64,000 nucleotides of DNA from Heterocephalus glaber (lineage: Eukaryota > Chordata > Mammalia > Rodentia > Bathyergidae): contig NW_004624747.1 of NCBI RefSeq assembly GCF_000247695.1, forward strand, positions 11,347,180 through 11,411,179, written 5' to 3'. The notes beneath the pieces were generated by a model. It saw only the letters and a program-made list of their open reading frames with translations, searched no databases and was not told the origin of the DNA. Positions 43,446 to 54,399 of the stretch are shown here, in pieces. The position numbers and the translations under genes are program-made. Position 1 is the stretch's first letter, and the number at the start of each line of letters is the position of its first letter.

Positions 43446-44405
43446 TGGTTTTTTTGTTTCCAGCTTTATTGGCAAATAAAAGCTACACATATTTAAAGCA
43501 TACACCATGATGTTTTGATATGCATATATGTATATATTGTAAATGAATACCATAATCAAGCTAATTAACATGTCCTTTATGAAGTATATGATCCCGTAGT
43601 ATATTTTATTTTTAAAATTTTTGGTATATATTTGTGATATAATTACTATGGTCACCGTGTTGTACATGAATTATCTCGTGAATGTGAAATTTTGTATCTT
43701 TTAACCATCACCTCCATATTCCCCACCCACCAGGCCCTCTGAACCACAGCTCTCCACTCACCACTAGGCTGGATTTGTTTGGATTCCACTTAGAAGTAGG
43801 CTATGGTGGTATCTGACTTTCTGTCCCTGGCTTATTTCACTTAGCGTAATATCCTTCAGGTTCATTCATGTTGTTGAAAATGACAGCATTTCCTTCCTTT
43901 TAAAGGTTGAATAATATTCTATCATGTGTGCATGTCTATCACATTGTCTTTATCCATTTAGCCATGGATGAATCCTTGTGTGGATTCCATACTTGTCTAT
44001 CTGAATAACGCTGCAGTGAATGTGGAGCTGTAGATGTCCTCCCTTTAAGACACTGATTTCACTGTATCTGGATGTAGACCCAGAAGTGCTATTGCTGGAT
44101 CGGATATGAGATTTATTTTTAATTATTTGAGGAACCTCCATACTGTTTTCCCTAATGGCTGTGCCAATTTCCACCCCCATCTGTAATGTATACAAGGGCT
44201 CCCTTTTCTCAGCCTCCTTGCTAACCCCTAGTTTTTGTCTTTCTGCTATCAGCCCTCTGAACAGGTATGAAATGATTGTCACTGTGGTTTTGATTTGGAT
44301 TTCCCTGCTGGTTAATGATACTGAGCATCTTTTCTTACACTTGTTGGCCATCTGTATTTTTCTTTTGAGAAATGTTTATTTAAATCCTTTCCCATTTTTA
44401 ATTGG
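43446..44405 (-). mobile_element. L1M 3' fragment (antisense), about 1 kb
   Basis: 'ccagctttattggcaaataaaagc', 'cttatttcacttagcgtaatatccttcaggttcattcatgttgttg', 'gacccagaagtgctattgctggatcggat', 'gtggttttgatttggatttccctgctgg' are in antisense L1 order. No SINE interrupts it. Confidence 0.9.
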
Positions 44406-44469
44406 AAGACTTGTTTTCTTGGCTAAATCTGAAATTTTACTTAATTTTAATTATTGCTCATGATTATTT

Positions 44470-44605
44470 GCATTGGAAGCACAACTTCCGACTGTGAGCT
44501 CTGTGTGGACAGGGATCATATTTTTGGCTCACTTCTGTGTCTCCATCACTTAGCAGAGATTCTGGTCCACGTTGGGACCTTAATAAATAGTTACTGATGA
44601 CACTG
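44470..44605 (+). repeat. L2 3' end
   Basis: 'gactgtgagctctgtgtggacagggatcatatttttggctcacttctgtgtctcc' and 'ttaataaatagttactgatgac' match the plus-strand L2 tail. Confidence 0.8.
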
Positions 44606-45815
44606 CGATGTGATATAATTGGGGAAGGGTTTTTAAACCACGTTTGTCAGAACCCTAGGCTTTTAAGTCCCCAAAAGTACCTTGCACTGGAACTGCCAGA
44701 GACCTACTGATTGGTTCTTTGACCTAATTATAGAAAGATCAGAATGTGCAGCTAGATGCAGGAACTAATTCACCAACTTATTCTATCTTGCATCTTTTGT
44801 CTGCATGCTGCTTCATCCCCCTGGGATATAACAAACATCCCAAGTAGCTCTGGCTCTTCAAACTGAGAGCTTCATCAACAGAGGAACTAGAGCGGCCTCC
44901 CACAAACACAGTTACAAAATTCACAGGGAAGTTCTCTGATTGGCCTAGCCTGGGTCATGTGGGCCAATTCATGGCCCAATCACTGCGGCCAGATGATGAG
45001 GTTCTAAGACTGGACCAGTTTGGCTCAAGGGCATCTTGTCTACATTCAGGGATGGATTCCTCTTGATACACTGGGCTAGGTGAGGAGGAGCAGTTCCCGA
45101 GAGATGAGGTATGTTCTTCTGGGAAAGAAAACAATAAATTTGTCTGAAGGCAGAAGGTCCAGCTTATGGATGCTGAAATGCACTTCTTCAAGCTAGATCA
45201 TGGATATGGAATTGTCTTGTTTGATCATGTCAAAAGGCATGAGGATAATAAGATTCCATTGGACAAACTGGTTTTTCTCTTTAGTTTCCCTGGCCTTGTT
45301 TTATTAGTGAAGCTGTGAGGTTTTAGAAACCGCAGGATTCCAAAGAAAGGCAACATGTGAAAAAGCTGGCTGAGCAGATTTTGTTGGATAGAGAAATGGA
45401 AGGAGGGAAGGAAGGAAGGAATGTTCCAAGGAGAGGAAACAGCATATGCAAAGGCCAGGTGGTGCCCGCATTGAGCATTTGGAGGAGGATGGAGAATCTG
45501 CCTTGGAGGGTGGAGGCGAGTGGTGGAAATGGAACAGGAAGTGGACTTGATGCCAGACTTCAAAAGGCCCTGGGCCCTGAGGGCAGGAGTCTGAGTTGTC
45601 TGTTGTGGGTGCCGGGGGCCCCTGGGCTGTGGTGAAGCTAGAGTTCCGTGTGTTTGAGAGGACTGCTGTAGCTGGGTCGGGAAGATGCAAAGGATGAGGA
45701 GGGGAGGCAGAGTGCCAGGGAAGATCCTATCCCCGTATGTCCTTCAGGAGCTCCTGCTTTGGAGGGGGACAGTGGGACACCAACCTCCCTCCTGGTTGCC
45801 TGTGTGCTCGCTTCT
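44606..45815. other. Unique sequence, no gene seen
   Basis: Four CCAAT/ATTGG pentamers cluster at 44938-44980. The 128-codon minus frame at 45304-45690 has no recognised domain. No repeat is recognised. Confidence 0.4.
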
Positions 45816-45819
45816 TATC

Positions 45820-45960
45820 TCAGGCTCAGACCTCGGCCAGGCTGCATACAGGTCTCAGCTACACCATTTCCAGCCCTGTGACATTGGGCAGGAGATTTAA
45901 CTTTCCCCATCTGAAAATGGGGCATGAATACCTGCCCTGCCCAGAAACAGTGAGATTGCA
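45820..45960 (+). repeat. MIR SINE
   Basis: 'ggtctcagctacaccatttccagccctgtgacattgggcaggagatttaactttccccatctgaaaatggggcatgaatacctgcc' matches plus-strand MIR. Confidence 0.85.
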
Positions 45961-46379
45961 AGACCAAAATGGATGTGATGACCCCAGACCTGTAGACTCC
46001 AGACCTCCAGGCTGTTGCTGTGGCTCCTGATTGTATTCACTTGGAAAAAGTTTGAACAGTGAAGATGTAGGAGAAAATAACATTTGAAAGACAGATGCTT
46101 CTTGGAACAGCTCTGTAACCAGGTCAGGGTGACTCCTGCCAAATCCAAGGTAAAAATCCTCTGACCCAGGAGCCTGTGGCTCTCTCTGCTCCCGGGAGAC
46201 TTGATGTGTCTAAATTGGAATATACTGGAAGAGGCTGATTTCTCAGAGCATTTCCCTTGGAGGCCAGTCTGGCATCTCCAGAGAGAATGAGGGCATTGTG
46301 CTGCCTTTTAGGACGCTTCTGGGATTGACCTGTTAGTCAGGCCTGACAGCCACCGGTCCCCACGGAGAATCCCATGTGG

Positions 46380-46545
46380 GGCCAGGATGACCCAGACCTG
46401 AAGTCTTCAAATTCTGAAAGTTTGAGAAAGTCTCTCTGGACCTCAGTTTCTCCAAGTGCAGTATGGAAACAGTACCACTTACACGGGAACTGTTGTGGGG
46501 AGTAAATGAACAAGCATATGTGACACATGGTCATGAGGCCACGGC
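46380..46545 (+). repeat. MIR fragment
   Basis: 'ctggacctcagtttctccaag', 'cagtaccacttacacgggaactgttgtggggagtaaatgaacaag' match plus-strand MIR. Confidence 0.75.
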
Positions 46546-46559
46546 CCCAGTTTGGGGTC

Positions 46560-46700
46560 AGGGACCTGCATTTATTGGGTCCCTACAATGTGTTGTTACT
46601 CCCTTGCAAAATGCTAGCAACACAGAGACCAATAAGCCATGAAGCCCGCCCTCAAGGGGAGGCTTAACTGGACACACAGCAAATGATGATAAAAGGCATC
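46560..46700 (-). repeat. L2 fragment
   Basis: 'tttattgggtccctacaatgtgttgttac' then 'cacagagaccaataagccatgaagcccgccctcaaggggaggctt' is the minus-strand L2 order. Confidence 0.65.
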
Positions 46701-46869
46701 CCTGGGACCCTCTCTCCCAATAACAGGTGCACCAATGAATGCTGATCATGATTTTCCCACACAAGTAATGATATACTTCAAGATAATATTCATGTCTGAG
46801 AAGTGAGGCCCTACAGTTTACTGAATAATCACAAACACTAAAAAAACCCATCTATCCATGCTAATTATC

Positions 46870-47035
46870 AAATACTGTTATAACAACGTCCTGTTGATAG
46901 GTAGATACTACTGTTTTCAGTCTTCAGATGAGTAAACTGAAGCTCAGAGAGGTAAGATGACTTGCCTAAGATCATATAGTTAGAAAGATCTGGGTCTAAG
47001 ACTTGAACCCAGACTTAACATCTACTCCTCAATTC
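46870..47035 (-). repeat. MIR SINE
   Basis: 'cttcagatgagtaaactgaagctcagagaggtaagatgacttgcctaagatcatatagtt' and 'agacttgaacccagac' match minus-strand MIR. Confidence 0.9.
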
Positions 47036-47099
47036 AAGTGAGTAAAATATACTACATGGAAATATGTGCCAATCAACAGATACAGAGGAACTGGTCAGA

Positions 47100-47240
47100 A
47101 GAACTTGTCAGCCCATAAATAGTAAGCATCTACTACATGCCAGGCTTGCTTTTTAGACAGGTTATTCCTTCCCTTTTGTAGCTTAGAGTCCAGGGGGACA
47201 GATAGCCATGCAATAAACGATTATAATAGTGCTCTTAGGG
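47100..47240 (-). repeat. L2 fragment
   Basis: 'catctactacatgccaggcttgc' then 'gtagcttagagtccagggggacagatagccatgcaataaac' fits minus-strand L2. Confidence 0.65.
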
Positions 47241-47458
47241 ACATTCCACTTGCTGCCCCTCTCATAACCAACTTACTGAGTAAACTGATGCTCAAAAATC
47301 CCTGGCTGATCCTATGGGCCACCAAAGACTCTCCGGCTGGGGCACTCCTGCCTCAGTGGAAGTCAGTGGCTGAATAGTCTCTGCTCTGGGGTTTCCATTG
47401 GGCTGATGAGGCTGTCCCAGAGCCACACTGCAAATCTGGGGCTCTACCTGCACAGTCT

Positions 47459-47512
47459 CCCTTCCTCCCTCCTTCCCTCCCTTCCTTCCTTCCTCCTCTC
47501 CCCTCCCAAAAG
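47459..47512 (+). repeat. (CCTT)n-like pyrimidine repeat
   Basis: Runs of CCTTCCTCCCTCCTTCC type, about 50 bases of pure C/T. Confidence 0.85.
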
Positions 47513-48420
47513 TCTATCTGTATTCTCTCCTGCTCCTTCTCTCTTTAGTGTCCTCAGAGCTTTCCTCCACTCTCTCTCATACCTTTCTAGCTGCACCTGG
47601 TGCCTGCTCTGCCAAGGGCTGGACTGCAGAGCAGTCCTTCAGTGGTGAGGCTCCCTGGTCCTGCCACATGGGTACAGGGAGGGAGCTGGGGAACAGCCCT
47701 CCTGGGAGAGGAAACATGCAGTGTAGGGATCAGCTAAAAAACAAGTGATTCCACTACTTTCTTGGGTGGCTCATTCAACTGCTCTGATCCTGTTTCCTCC
47801 TTTGCAAAACAGGTATTCCTGATATGAAGTGGGAATCAAATGGGATAATCCATGTTCTGCGGCCCAGGGCTGTGGCCTGGAAACACCTCAGGGCAGGAGT
47901 GGCAGGACTAGGGGGCTGCCTGCCCTTCTAGGTCCAGTGCTGCCCTACCTCTCTGTGGCCCCTGTAAATGCTCCCAAGGCTCCTCTTGCTGAAATCAGAC
48001 CCAGGGAGACACAGGCTTCTGTTCGCTCTGCCCACAGACCTCAGCCGGGCCAATCGGTCCACCTTGCAGGTATTTTGGGTACAGAGTGTGGTGTCACCAT
48101 GGCAGGACGACCATTATCTGGGTCATTTGATCCCGCCCATCTGCCCAATCAGATAATTTGGTTGGTTTGCCTGTCTTTCTGGATCATATGTCCCAAGTAA
48201 TGGCCTGGTCCCCACCTGGCCTGCCTCTCCTGGACAATCCCCTTTTCAGTGAACCTGAAATGAAAGCTGGTTTCAGCCAGCCTGTTCAAGGTCAAGGTTT
48301 AGGAGGGAAAGCTAATTTAGAGTCTTACATCCACCTTTATTATGTGGCTGATCCAGCGTGGGGATCAGGCACCCACAACTAATAAAGATTGAAGCACTGA
48401 AATTCGCTGATTTTCACATT
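47513..48420. other. Unique sequence, no gene seen, holds an E-box/GATA element
   Basis: A short MIR remnant may lie at 47760-47830. The regulatory motif at 48138-48156 is entered separately. No coding signal. Confidence 0.4.
48114..48156 (+). promoter_or_regulatory. E-box/GATA composite element plus inverted GATA site
   Basis: CATCTGCCCAATCAGATAA (48138-48156) has an E-box CATCTG whose CTG is 8 bases from GATAA. That is the spacing known for sites bound by the TAL1/E-protein/LMO2/GATA1 or GATA2 complex in blood and endothelial enhancers. An inverted GATA site (TTATCT, 48114-48119) lies 32 bases upstream of the GATAA, and a CCAAT pentamer sits inside the spacer. Sequence match is direct; enhancer activity is inference. 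Confidence 0.35.
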
Positions 48421-48424
48421 TAAA

Positions 48425-48870
48425 GAACATTTTTAATGAAGTCTAATACCTGCACAAACAATAAGCATATAGCTCAATTTATGTTCACAAAGGACATTTC
48501 CACATCACCAGCACCCAGAGCAATAATAGAACATCAGCTCCCAAAATTCTCCCCTATCCCCCCAACGGTCCCCTCCCCCATTACAACCTTCTGCTCAGGC
48601 ATAACCGCTCCTCTGCCTGTGAGCAGCCTGTTTAATTTTGAACTTTATAGAAATGGCAGCAGACCACACGCACTGCTTTGGGTCTGGCTTCTTTTCTTGA
48701 CATTAAATTTGTGGCTTATCCATATGGTCATGGTGGTCATAGTTCATTCATTCCCACAACTGTATAGTATTCCCTTGAATGAATACCATAGGCTTCCATT
48801 CAGACTATTTCCAGTTTGGGGCGATCATAGACTGCACCTTAGTATGTGTATTTTGTCAAGACACTTGTGT
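48425..48870 (-). mobile_element. Old L1M 3' fragment (antisense)
   Basis: 'tgcacaaacaataagcatatagctcaatttatgttcac', 'gggtctggcttcttttcttgac', 'cccacaactgtatagtattcccttgaatgaatacc' and 'ttccagtttgggg' are in antisense L1M order. Confidence 0.7.
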
Positions 48871-49187
48871 TAAGTATCACATTTTTGGCTAATTAAAAAA
48901 GATGAATTAGAAAGGGACGATCTTACAACATGATTACTTGTAGCCTCTTTCATGATGGTATAAGTATACTTTAGAATTGGGGAAGGGTGGGGGCGAAGCC
49001 ACAGTAAGACTGCTAAAGTGGCATATGTGCCCTGGGCTCCGGGACATGTCCCAGCTGTGTCAGGCCCCCCATGTGACTAGAACTGGTCCTCTAGAAGGAA
49101 GTAGGGCTTTCTGCATATTGTGGGAGAAGTCTTTGAAGGGAGGCCACACAGCACCTTAGCCCAGGGGCCCTCTAAATGGTTACTCTT

Positions 49188-49332
49188 GCTGGGCGTGGTG
49201 GTGCACACCCATAGTCCCAGCACTTAAAGCTGAGGCAGGAGCATTGCCAAGAGTTCAAGGCCAGCCTGGGCTACATAGTGAGACAGGTCTCAAAAAACAA
49301 AACAAAATTTAAATAAATAAGTAAAATAAAAA
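49188..49332 (+). mobile_element. B1 SINE (7SL-derived)
   Basis: GCTGGGCGTGGTGGTGCACA, 'cccagcacttaaagctgaggcagg', 'gttcaaggccagcctgggctacatagtgagacagg' and an A-rich tail. B1 is rodent-specific, so this is the main taxonomic anchor in the window. Confidence 0.97.
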
Positions 49333-49489
49333 GATGCTCTTAACCTTCTTATTTGTCCTTGGACAATTTACTCACCCTCTCCAGGCTCAGGGTCTCCGGG
49401 CTTGCGCCTACGAAAAAGCAATTAGAAATGTGTGATCTCCTCCAATGTTTCCAGTCCTCAAATAAGTTGAGATTGACTGGTTGATAACT

Positions 49490-49675
49490 ATTATGATATG
49501 AACAGTCGTCGTGTGTTAAGTGCCTGTGTTGCTTTAAATTATTTCTGCACGTCACCTCATTTAATTCTTCAAAGATAGTTGGAACAACTGCAATGTTGAG
49601 GAAACTGAAGCTCAGAGATGTTAAATCCCTCCCACAGGATGCACAGCCAGAGCCCATCAGATCAGGGGTGGGAAT
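49490..49675 (-). repeat. MIR SINE
   Basis: 'gtcacctcatttaattcttc' followed by 'aatgttgaggaaactgaagctcagagatgttaaatccctcccacagg' matches minus-strand MIR. Confidence 0.85.
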
Positions 49676-49744
49676 GAGGCCAGTTTCATTCTAGTCTTCA
49701 TTTCTCACTGCTGCCTCTTTCTTTTTCCTCTAAAGAACTATTTC

Positions 49745-50145
49745 AGGTAAACAAAAACAAGCAGGGAACAATGCAATGTATCTATCCAACTGTCTGAACA
49801 AGGGAACACTGAAAACATACTTAACCCTCTTGCAACTGTTCCATGCTTTGCAATATATATTTACTTACAAAAACATCCAAAATTGCTTTTCAGGTTTCCA
49901 GTCATAGTAAGTGGTGTTATCCTAGTGTCCTTTTTGAGTAGCTTCCCCCACCCCAGACTCAACACTATCATGTTTGAGATCTATCCATGATGATACATAG
50001 AGTTCTAGTTCATTAACTTTCACTGCTGCCCTTTAAGAATTGATCTATCCCATTCTCTTATTGATGGGCATTTCGGTTCTTTCCAGTTTTCCATCATTAC
50101 AAAGTGCTGCGGCAGGCAGTCTTCACACTTGTGTACCAGAATTTT
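49745..50145 (-). mobile_element. Old L1M 3' fragment (antisense)
   Basis: 'tgtttgagatctatccatgatgatac', 'gttcattaactttcactgctgccc', 'tctcttattgatgggcatttcggttctttccagttttccatcattac' follow antisense L1M order. Confidence 0.8.
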
Positions 50146-50174
50146 GAGGGGTGAGCTCTCCTCATTGTACGGAG

Positions 50175-50536
50175 TGCTGTGGCCTGAATATCCTCCCCTA
50201 AGTGTGTATGTTGGAATTCTATGTTGGAATTCTACCCCTCAAGGTGATCGTCTTAAGAGGTGGAACCTTTGGGATGTGAGTAGATCAGCAGGGTGGGGCC
50301 TCGTGATTTAAAATTAGTATTTTATCAAAGAGAGCCAGGAGAGCTAGCCAGCCCCTTAGCCTTTCCAGGAGGTGGTGGAAAGGTGCCTTCTCTACCCCAG
50401 AAAGCAGAGCCTTCCTACACACTCAGTTTGCCACACCTTGATCTTCAACTTCTGCCTTCCAGAACCGTGAGAAATAAATTTGGAATATTTATAAACCAGC
50501 CAGTTGAGGGTATTTTGTTAGAGCAGCTTGAACAGA
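50175..50536 (+). mobile_element. MaLR (MLT1-type) solo LTR with 13-bp internal duplication
   Basis: 'tgctgtggcctgaatatcctcccct' start, 'ggtggaacctttgggatgtgag', 'ccagaaccgtgagaaataaatttgg' (poly-A signal) and 'gtattttgttagagcagcttgaac' end are MLT1-like. TATGTTGGAATTC is duplicated head to tail at 50207-50219 and 50220-50232. Confidence 0.85.
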
Positions 50537-50589
50537 TGGAGATAAGAATTTTTCTCTTACTCTGCATACATCCTTGATAAAACCGGACA

Positions 50590-50720
50590 CTTTAATTCAT
50601 CAGCTTCTTCCTGAGCATCTACTATGCACCAAGCCCTTGCTGGGTGCTGGGGACACAGAATTGGTTACAAGACAAAGCTTTTGGCTCTAGGAGCTGACCT
50701 GGGAGACCAAGCCTCAGCCC
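50590..50720 (-). repeat. L2 3' fragment
   Basis: 'ctgagcatctactatgcaccaagcccttgctgggtgctggggacacag' then 'ggctctaggagctgacctgggag' is minus-strand L2. Confidence 0.8.
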
Positions 50721-51143
50721 GTCAGATGAGATGGGGTGATGAAGGCTCGCACAGGGCAGGGAGTAGCAGGAGAGTGGCTGGCCAGTGTGGGCAGCGTGCC
50801 CAGCTCCTTGCAACTCAGAGACCTCCTGCACAGTGCACCTGGCCTCGGACCATGACCTGATGGATTCTCTCTTCCACACAGTAACTCTCGTGTGTGAGTC
50901 AGCTGTCCAGTGCCTGAAAAAAAATCATCTAATAGGGAAATCTACATTCTCTACATTCGCTTGAGTTCTGGGACTAGAATCCTTCCTCTGCCTTGGGTGT
51001 ATCCTGTCCATCTGGAATCATTACGATACTAGATCGTGACTCACGTGTGGAGACCATAGATGCTCATCGCTGACACTGCACGAAATCCTCATTAGCTTGG
51101 CACTACAACTACCTCTATTTTTGAAAAGACAAGACTCAATCTG
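50721..51143. other. Unique sequence, no gene seen
   Basis: No recognised repeat and no open frame longer than about 85 codons. Confidence 0.4.
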
Positions 51144-51203
51144 AGCCTGCCTTGCAAGCGCAAGGTCCTGAGTTCAATCCCCGGTACAAAAAAAAAAAAA
51201 AAA
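51144..51203 (+). mobile_element. 5'-truncated ID-like SINE
   Basis: Only the 3' half is present: 'gcctgccttgcaagcgcaaggtcctgagttcaatccccggtac' and an A17 tail. Box A is missing. AAGACTCA occurs on both sides (about 51129-51136 and 51202-51209), supporting an independent truncated insertion. Confidence 0.9.
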
Positions 51204-51990
51204 GACTCAGAACAGGTAAGTAATTTACCCAACGCTGTCCTGGTAGGAGAAGACAGAACTGGGGTCCATCCCAGGTTGCACTGTCTCCAGAGTTCTCCAT
51301 CTTTGCCAGGATTTTCCTGACACATCTGGGCGTGAGTCCCCTCCTTACCAATAAGAGCAGCACCATCAAAGAGAAGTTACTTACACCCAGACACAGCCCG
51401 CTCACTACTCACACAGTCTCCTCTTTTGCTTCAGCTACTCAGGAAATTAGAACAAATCCTATTTTTAGACACTGTGGTTCAAATGACAGTGATGTATAGT
51501 TAGTGGCTCGTTTTTTGAACAAAACTCAAAGGTGTTACCTGGTCTAATGCTTGGAAACTCTCTTACATCACTCTCTGCCTTGAGCTTTAGAATTTATTTT
51601 AAAGATTGCTTTGTTTCTCCTTTCTCCAGGAGACCTGCAGCAGAATTTGGCCAGAAACAGTAAGATCCTGAGCTGACACAGAAGGCTGGAGAGAGGATGA
51701 GGCTCTTGTCAGAAATCTGAGACCAGTGGTGACAGGGATAAGCTGAGAGGGGGGCAAGGCCTCAGCAAAAATTACTGTTTGTCTGTTGCTGGGCCTCCAA
51801 GAACCGGACATCATTCCTTCCTGCCAGTATTGATTCATTGACTGCCTGTGTGTTATATGACGTCCTACCACGTCACTGCTTACATTTTACATCCAATCAT
51901 AATCTGTTAGTTTCGAAGACCAGCAACAGGGCTAGACAAGGCGGTGGGAGCCCTGCAAATTCCAAGATGTGGGCAAAGAAAATGAGGAAG
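51204..51990. other. Unique sequence, no gene seen
   Basis: TGACGTC at 51858-51864 and CGTCA at 51871-51875 form an inverted pair of CRE-like half sites. Otherwise unassigned. Confidence 0.35.
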
Positions 51991-52084
51991 GGCGGGGGAT
52001 GTAGCTCAGTGGCACCATGCCTGCCTGGCAAGCACAAGGTCCTGAGTTCCATCCCTGGTACCAAAAAACAAAAAACACGAAGAC
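51991..52084 (+). mobile_element. ID-like SINE with 10-bp target duplication
   Basis: GGCGGGGGATGTAGCTCAGT head, 'ctgagttccatccctggtacc' box B, A-rich tail. AATGAGGAAG flanks it at 51981-51990 and 52085-52094. Confidence 0.95.
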
Positions 52085-52134
52085 AATGAGGAAGAACAGA
52101 AAAAGGAGGGAGATGTAGGAAATATAAGAAACAA

Positions 52135-52275
52135 ATTGGAAGCATTTAATCTATGCTAGGAACATCTCACCTACCTACTTAATCATGCTCATTTCTTTGT
52201 CAATATTGGAAGGGATCTTCATTTCCATTTTAGGCAACATAGCCAGAAAGTAGCTGAGCCCAAGGCCGACAGCTG
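52135..52275 (-). repeat. MIR fragment
   Basis: 'cacctacctacttaatcatgctc' and 'catttccattttaggcaacatagccagaaagtagctgagcccaagg' fit minus-strand MIR with a deletion. Confidence 0.6.
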
Positions 52276-53195
52276 ATAACCATGGGGTCAGGATGGCGAG
52301 ATTTAGTAAATAACAATACGGGGCACCCAATTATATTTGAATTCCAGGTAAATGATGAAAAAAGAAGTGATAAGTATGTCCCATGTAAAATTTCAGACTG
52401 ATACTGTTTGTTGGGGGTTGCGACTGTCTTAGGTTCTTGGTATCCTGAACAAAGAATTGAGCAGGACTCACAGAAGTAGAAATAAAAGCATAGATTTTTT
52501 TCATGAGGATCCGATCTTCAGAGTAGGGTGGGCAGGGAAAAGAGCTCATAGTCCCGGAAGATGCCATGTGTCAGCATCTACAGGGGTTTTACAGGGAGGG
52601 AGTGGCTCTTTAAACAGGGTGACAATTCACTCCAATCAGGGACAAGTCTCCTTTCTGTTGAAGGAGGGAATTTTTGTCCCTAAATAGACCTTTGAGAACC
52701 TGTCATGGCCTCCAGAGCCCACAATATAAATGAGATTACAATTAATTCATTGACATTACAGTTCATTGAGCTGGGGTCACTTTTGGTGGTTTAGGAGATT
52801 CTGTAGCACAAGTGTCCCCAGGCATGGCTTAATCGTTAGAGGTGGGTACCCTTGGTGGTTTTCAGAGAGCTTATCTTAGGCCCCCAGAAGTCTACAGCGC
52901 ATACACACATCCTCTTGTATTCCCCTGCTGTCCTGTAGCTGTCACTCTGTGGTTACTGGAGACCCAGCTTCCTCATCTCCTTGTGGCCTTCAGGTCCCCT
53001 CCTTTTAGGAATTTCTCCTCTCTACCTCCTGCCTCAACACTAAACATGGAATCCAGCATCCTGCATTTTACCTGCCACTGTTCCTGAGGTTCACACTCAG
53101 GCTGCCAGTTATTTCTCAGACACCCCCGTTCCCTGAGGTGTCGGTGACACTGTAGGACACATGACCACTGACATGGGTTGAGGACAGGCCCCATG
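52276..53195. other. Unassigned sequence, no gene seen
   Basis: No recognised repeat or coding signal. Open frames reach 83 codons with no motif. Confidence 0.35.
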
Positions 53196-53199
53196 TTTG

Positions 53200-53330
53200 A
53201 TCTATGATTTCATCTCCCATTTTGGTGGTTGAGGAAATTAAGGTTTGGTGAGATGAAACAACTTGATCATGAGCATAGAGCCAGAAAGTAGCTGAACCTG
53301 AAGCTCAACCCAATTCTGATTGGTTCAAGA
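53200..53330 (-). repeat. MIR fragment
   Basis: 'catctcccattttggtggttgaggaaattaaggtttggtgag' and 'gagcatagagccagaaagtagctgaacctg' match minus-strand MIR. Confidence 0.75.
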
Positions 53331-53355
53331 TTTGTCACTCAAAAGAACAAATCTA

Positions 53356-53443
53356 GGGGCCTGGGGGTGTAGCTCAGTTTTTTCAACATGTCCAAGGCCC
53401 TGGGTTTGGACCCCAGCACTGCAAAGCAAAACAAAACAAAAAC
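53356..53443 (+). mobile_element. Older ID-like SINE
   Basis: 'ggggcctgggggtgtagctcag' (box A) and 'ctgggtttggaccccagcac' (box B), with (CAAAA)n tail. Confidence 0.88.
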
Positions 53444-53894
53444 CCAGAGTTTTCAAAAGTTAAAATTTAACACATGTGTGGAAGAGAGCTTGATATGGAA
53501 ACATACAGTCCAGTGACGTGACACAAACATCTGTGTAAGGTACCAATCAGGTCAAGACAGAAAAGAGGCTCTGCTTTTGTCACTAGGAGATGGGGGCCTT
53601 CCCCAGAGAGTGGCTGGGCGTCCTTTGACGCTGGGCATTGCCAGCCATACTTTGCTGACACAGAGGTTCAGAGCTCTGCTGCCCAAGGTCACAGAGCTTG
53701 CTCAGAAGGGGAGAGGGAAGGGAGAGGGAGAGAGAGAGGCTTACCCACAGGTCACACAAGCTAAAACCTATACAGCCTGTTGAAACAACAAACTAAACCC
53801 CGGTAAGCAAAACTGCCCTGCTTTGGGTATTGACTGTTTGCAAAGCGCCATATGCCAAGCCTCGGAGCCGCAGCGGTAGCAAGCAGTCTGCAGT
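53444..53894. other. Unique sequence upstream of the CpG island
   Basis: 53706-53740 is a GA-rich run (GGGAGAGGGAGAG type). CpG density begins to rise at about 53855 ('cctcggagccgcagcgg'). Confidence 0.4.
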
Positions 53895-54022
53895 GTATGG
53901 GGAGATAACTCACTGCCAGGCACCTTGGTCCTTTGCGTAATCATCTCAGTTAATTCTGCCAACCACCCTACGACCTGGGTCTCGAGCCCATTTTACAGAG
54001 GAGGAGACTGAGGCCTGGAGGC
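53895..54022 (-). repeat. MIR SINE abutting the CpG island
   Basis: 'gataactcactgccaggcacc', 'taatcatctcagttaattctgccaacc', 'cccattttacagaggaggagactgaggcctgg' match minus-strand MIR. It ends where the dense CpG region begins. Confidence 0.85.
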
Positions 54023-54399
54023 TTCGGCCTCAGGCCGGGCTCTGCAACAGCCAGGCCTGGGCAGCAGCCGGGCTCCACACGGGAGGCGGGGGAGGACCAG
54101 GTGGCGCGCAAGGAGTTAAGCGGGAGGCAGCGCTGTGGCTCCGGCGAGGAACGCGCCGGGCTGAAGCGCGCTGCTGGCGGCGGCGCGGGGAGCTGGGGCT
54201 GGAGACGCGAAGTCCGGGGCGGCCAGCGAGGCGGCGAGGAGGCAACGCGCCACAGGCCAGGCGGCTGCATCCGGCGTGGCGGCCAGGCATCCCCGGGCGG
54301 GTCCTGCACGGGGCCTCGCGGTGGCGCGGGGCACCCGCAGTGCCGCCCGCCCGCCTTCCAGGCTCGCGGCGGCCGGGCTCTCACTTCCTCTGCCTCTGC

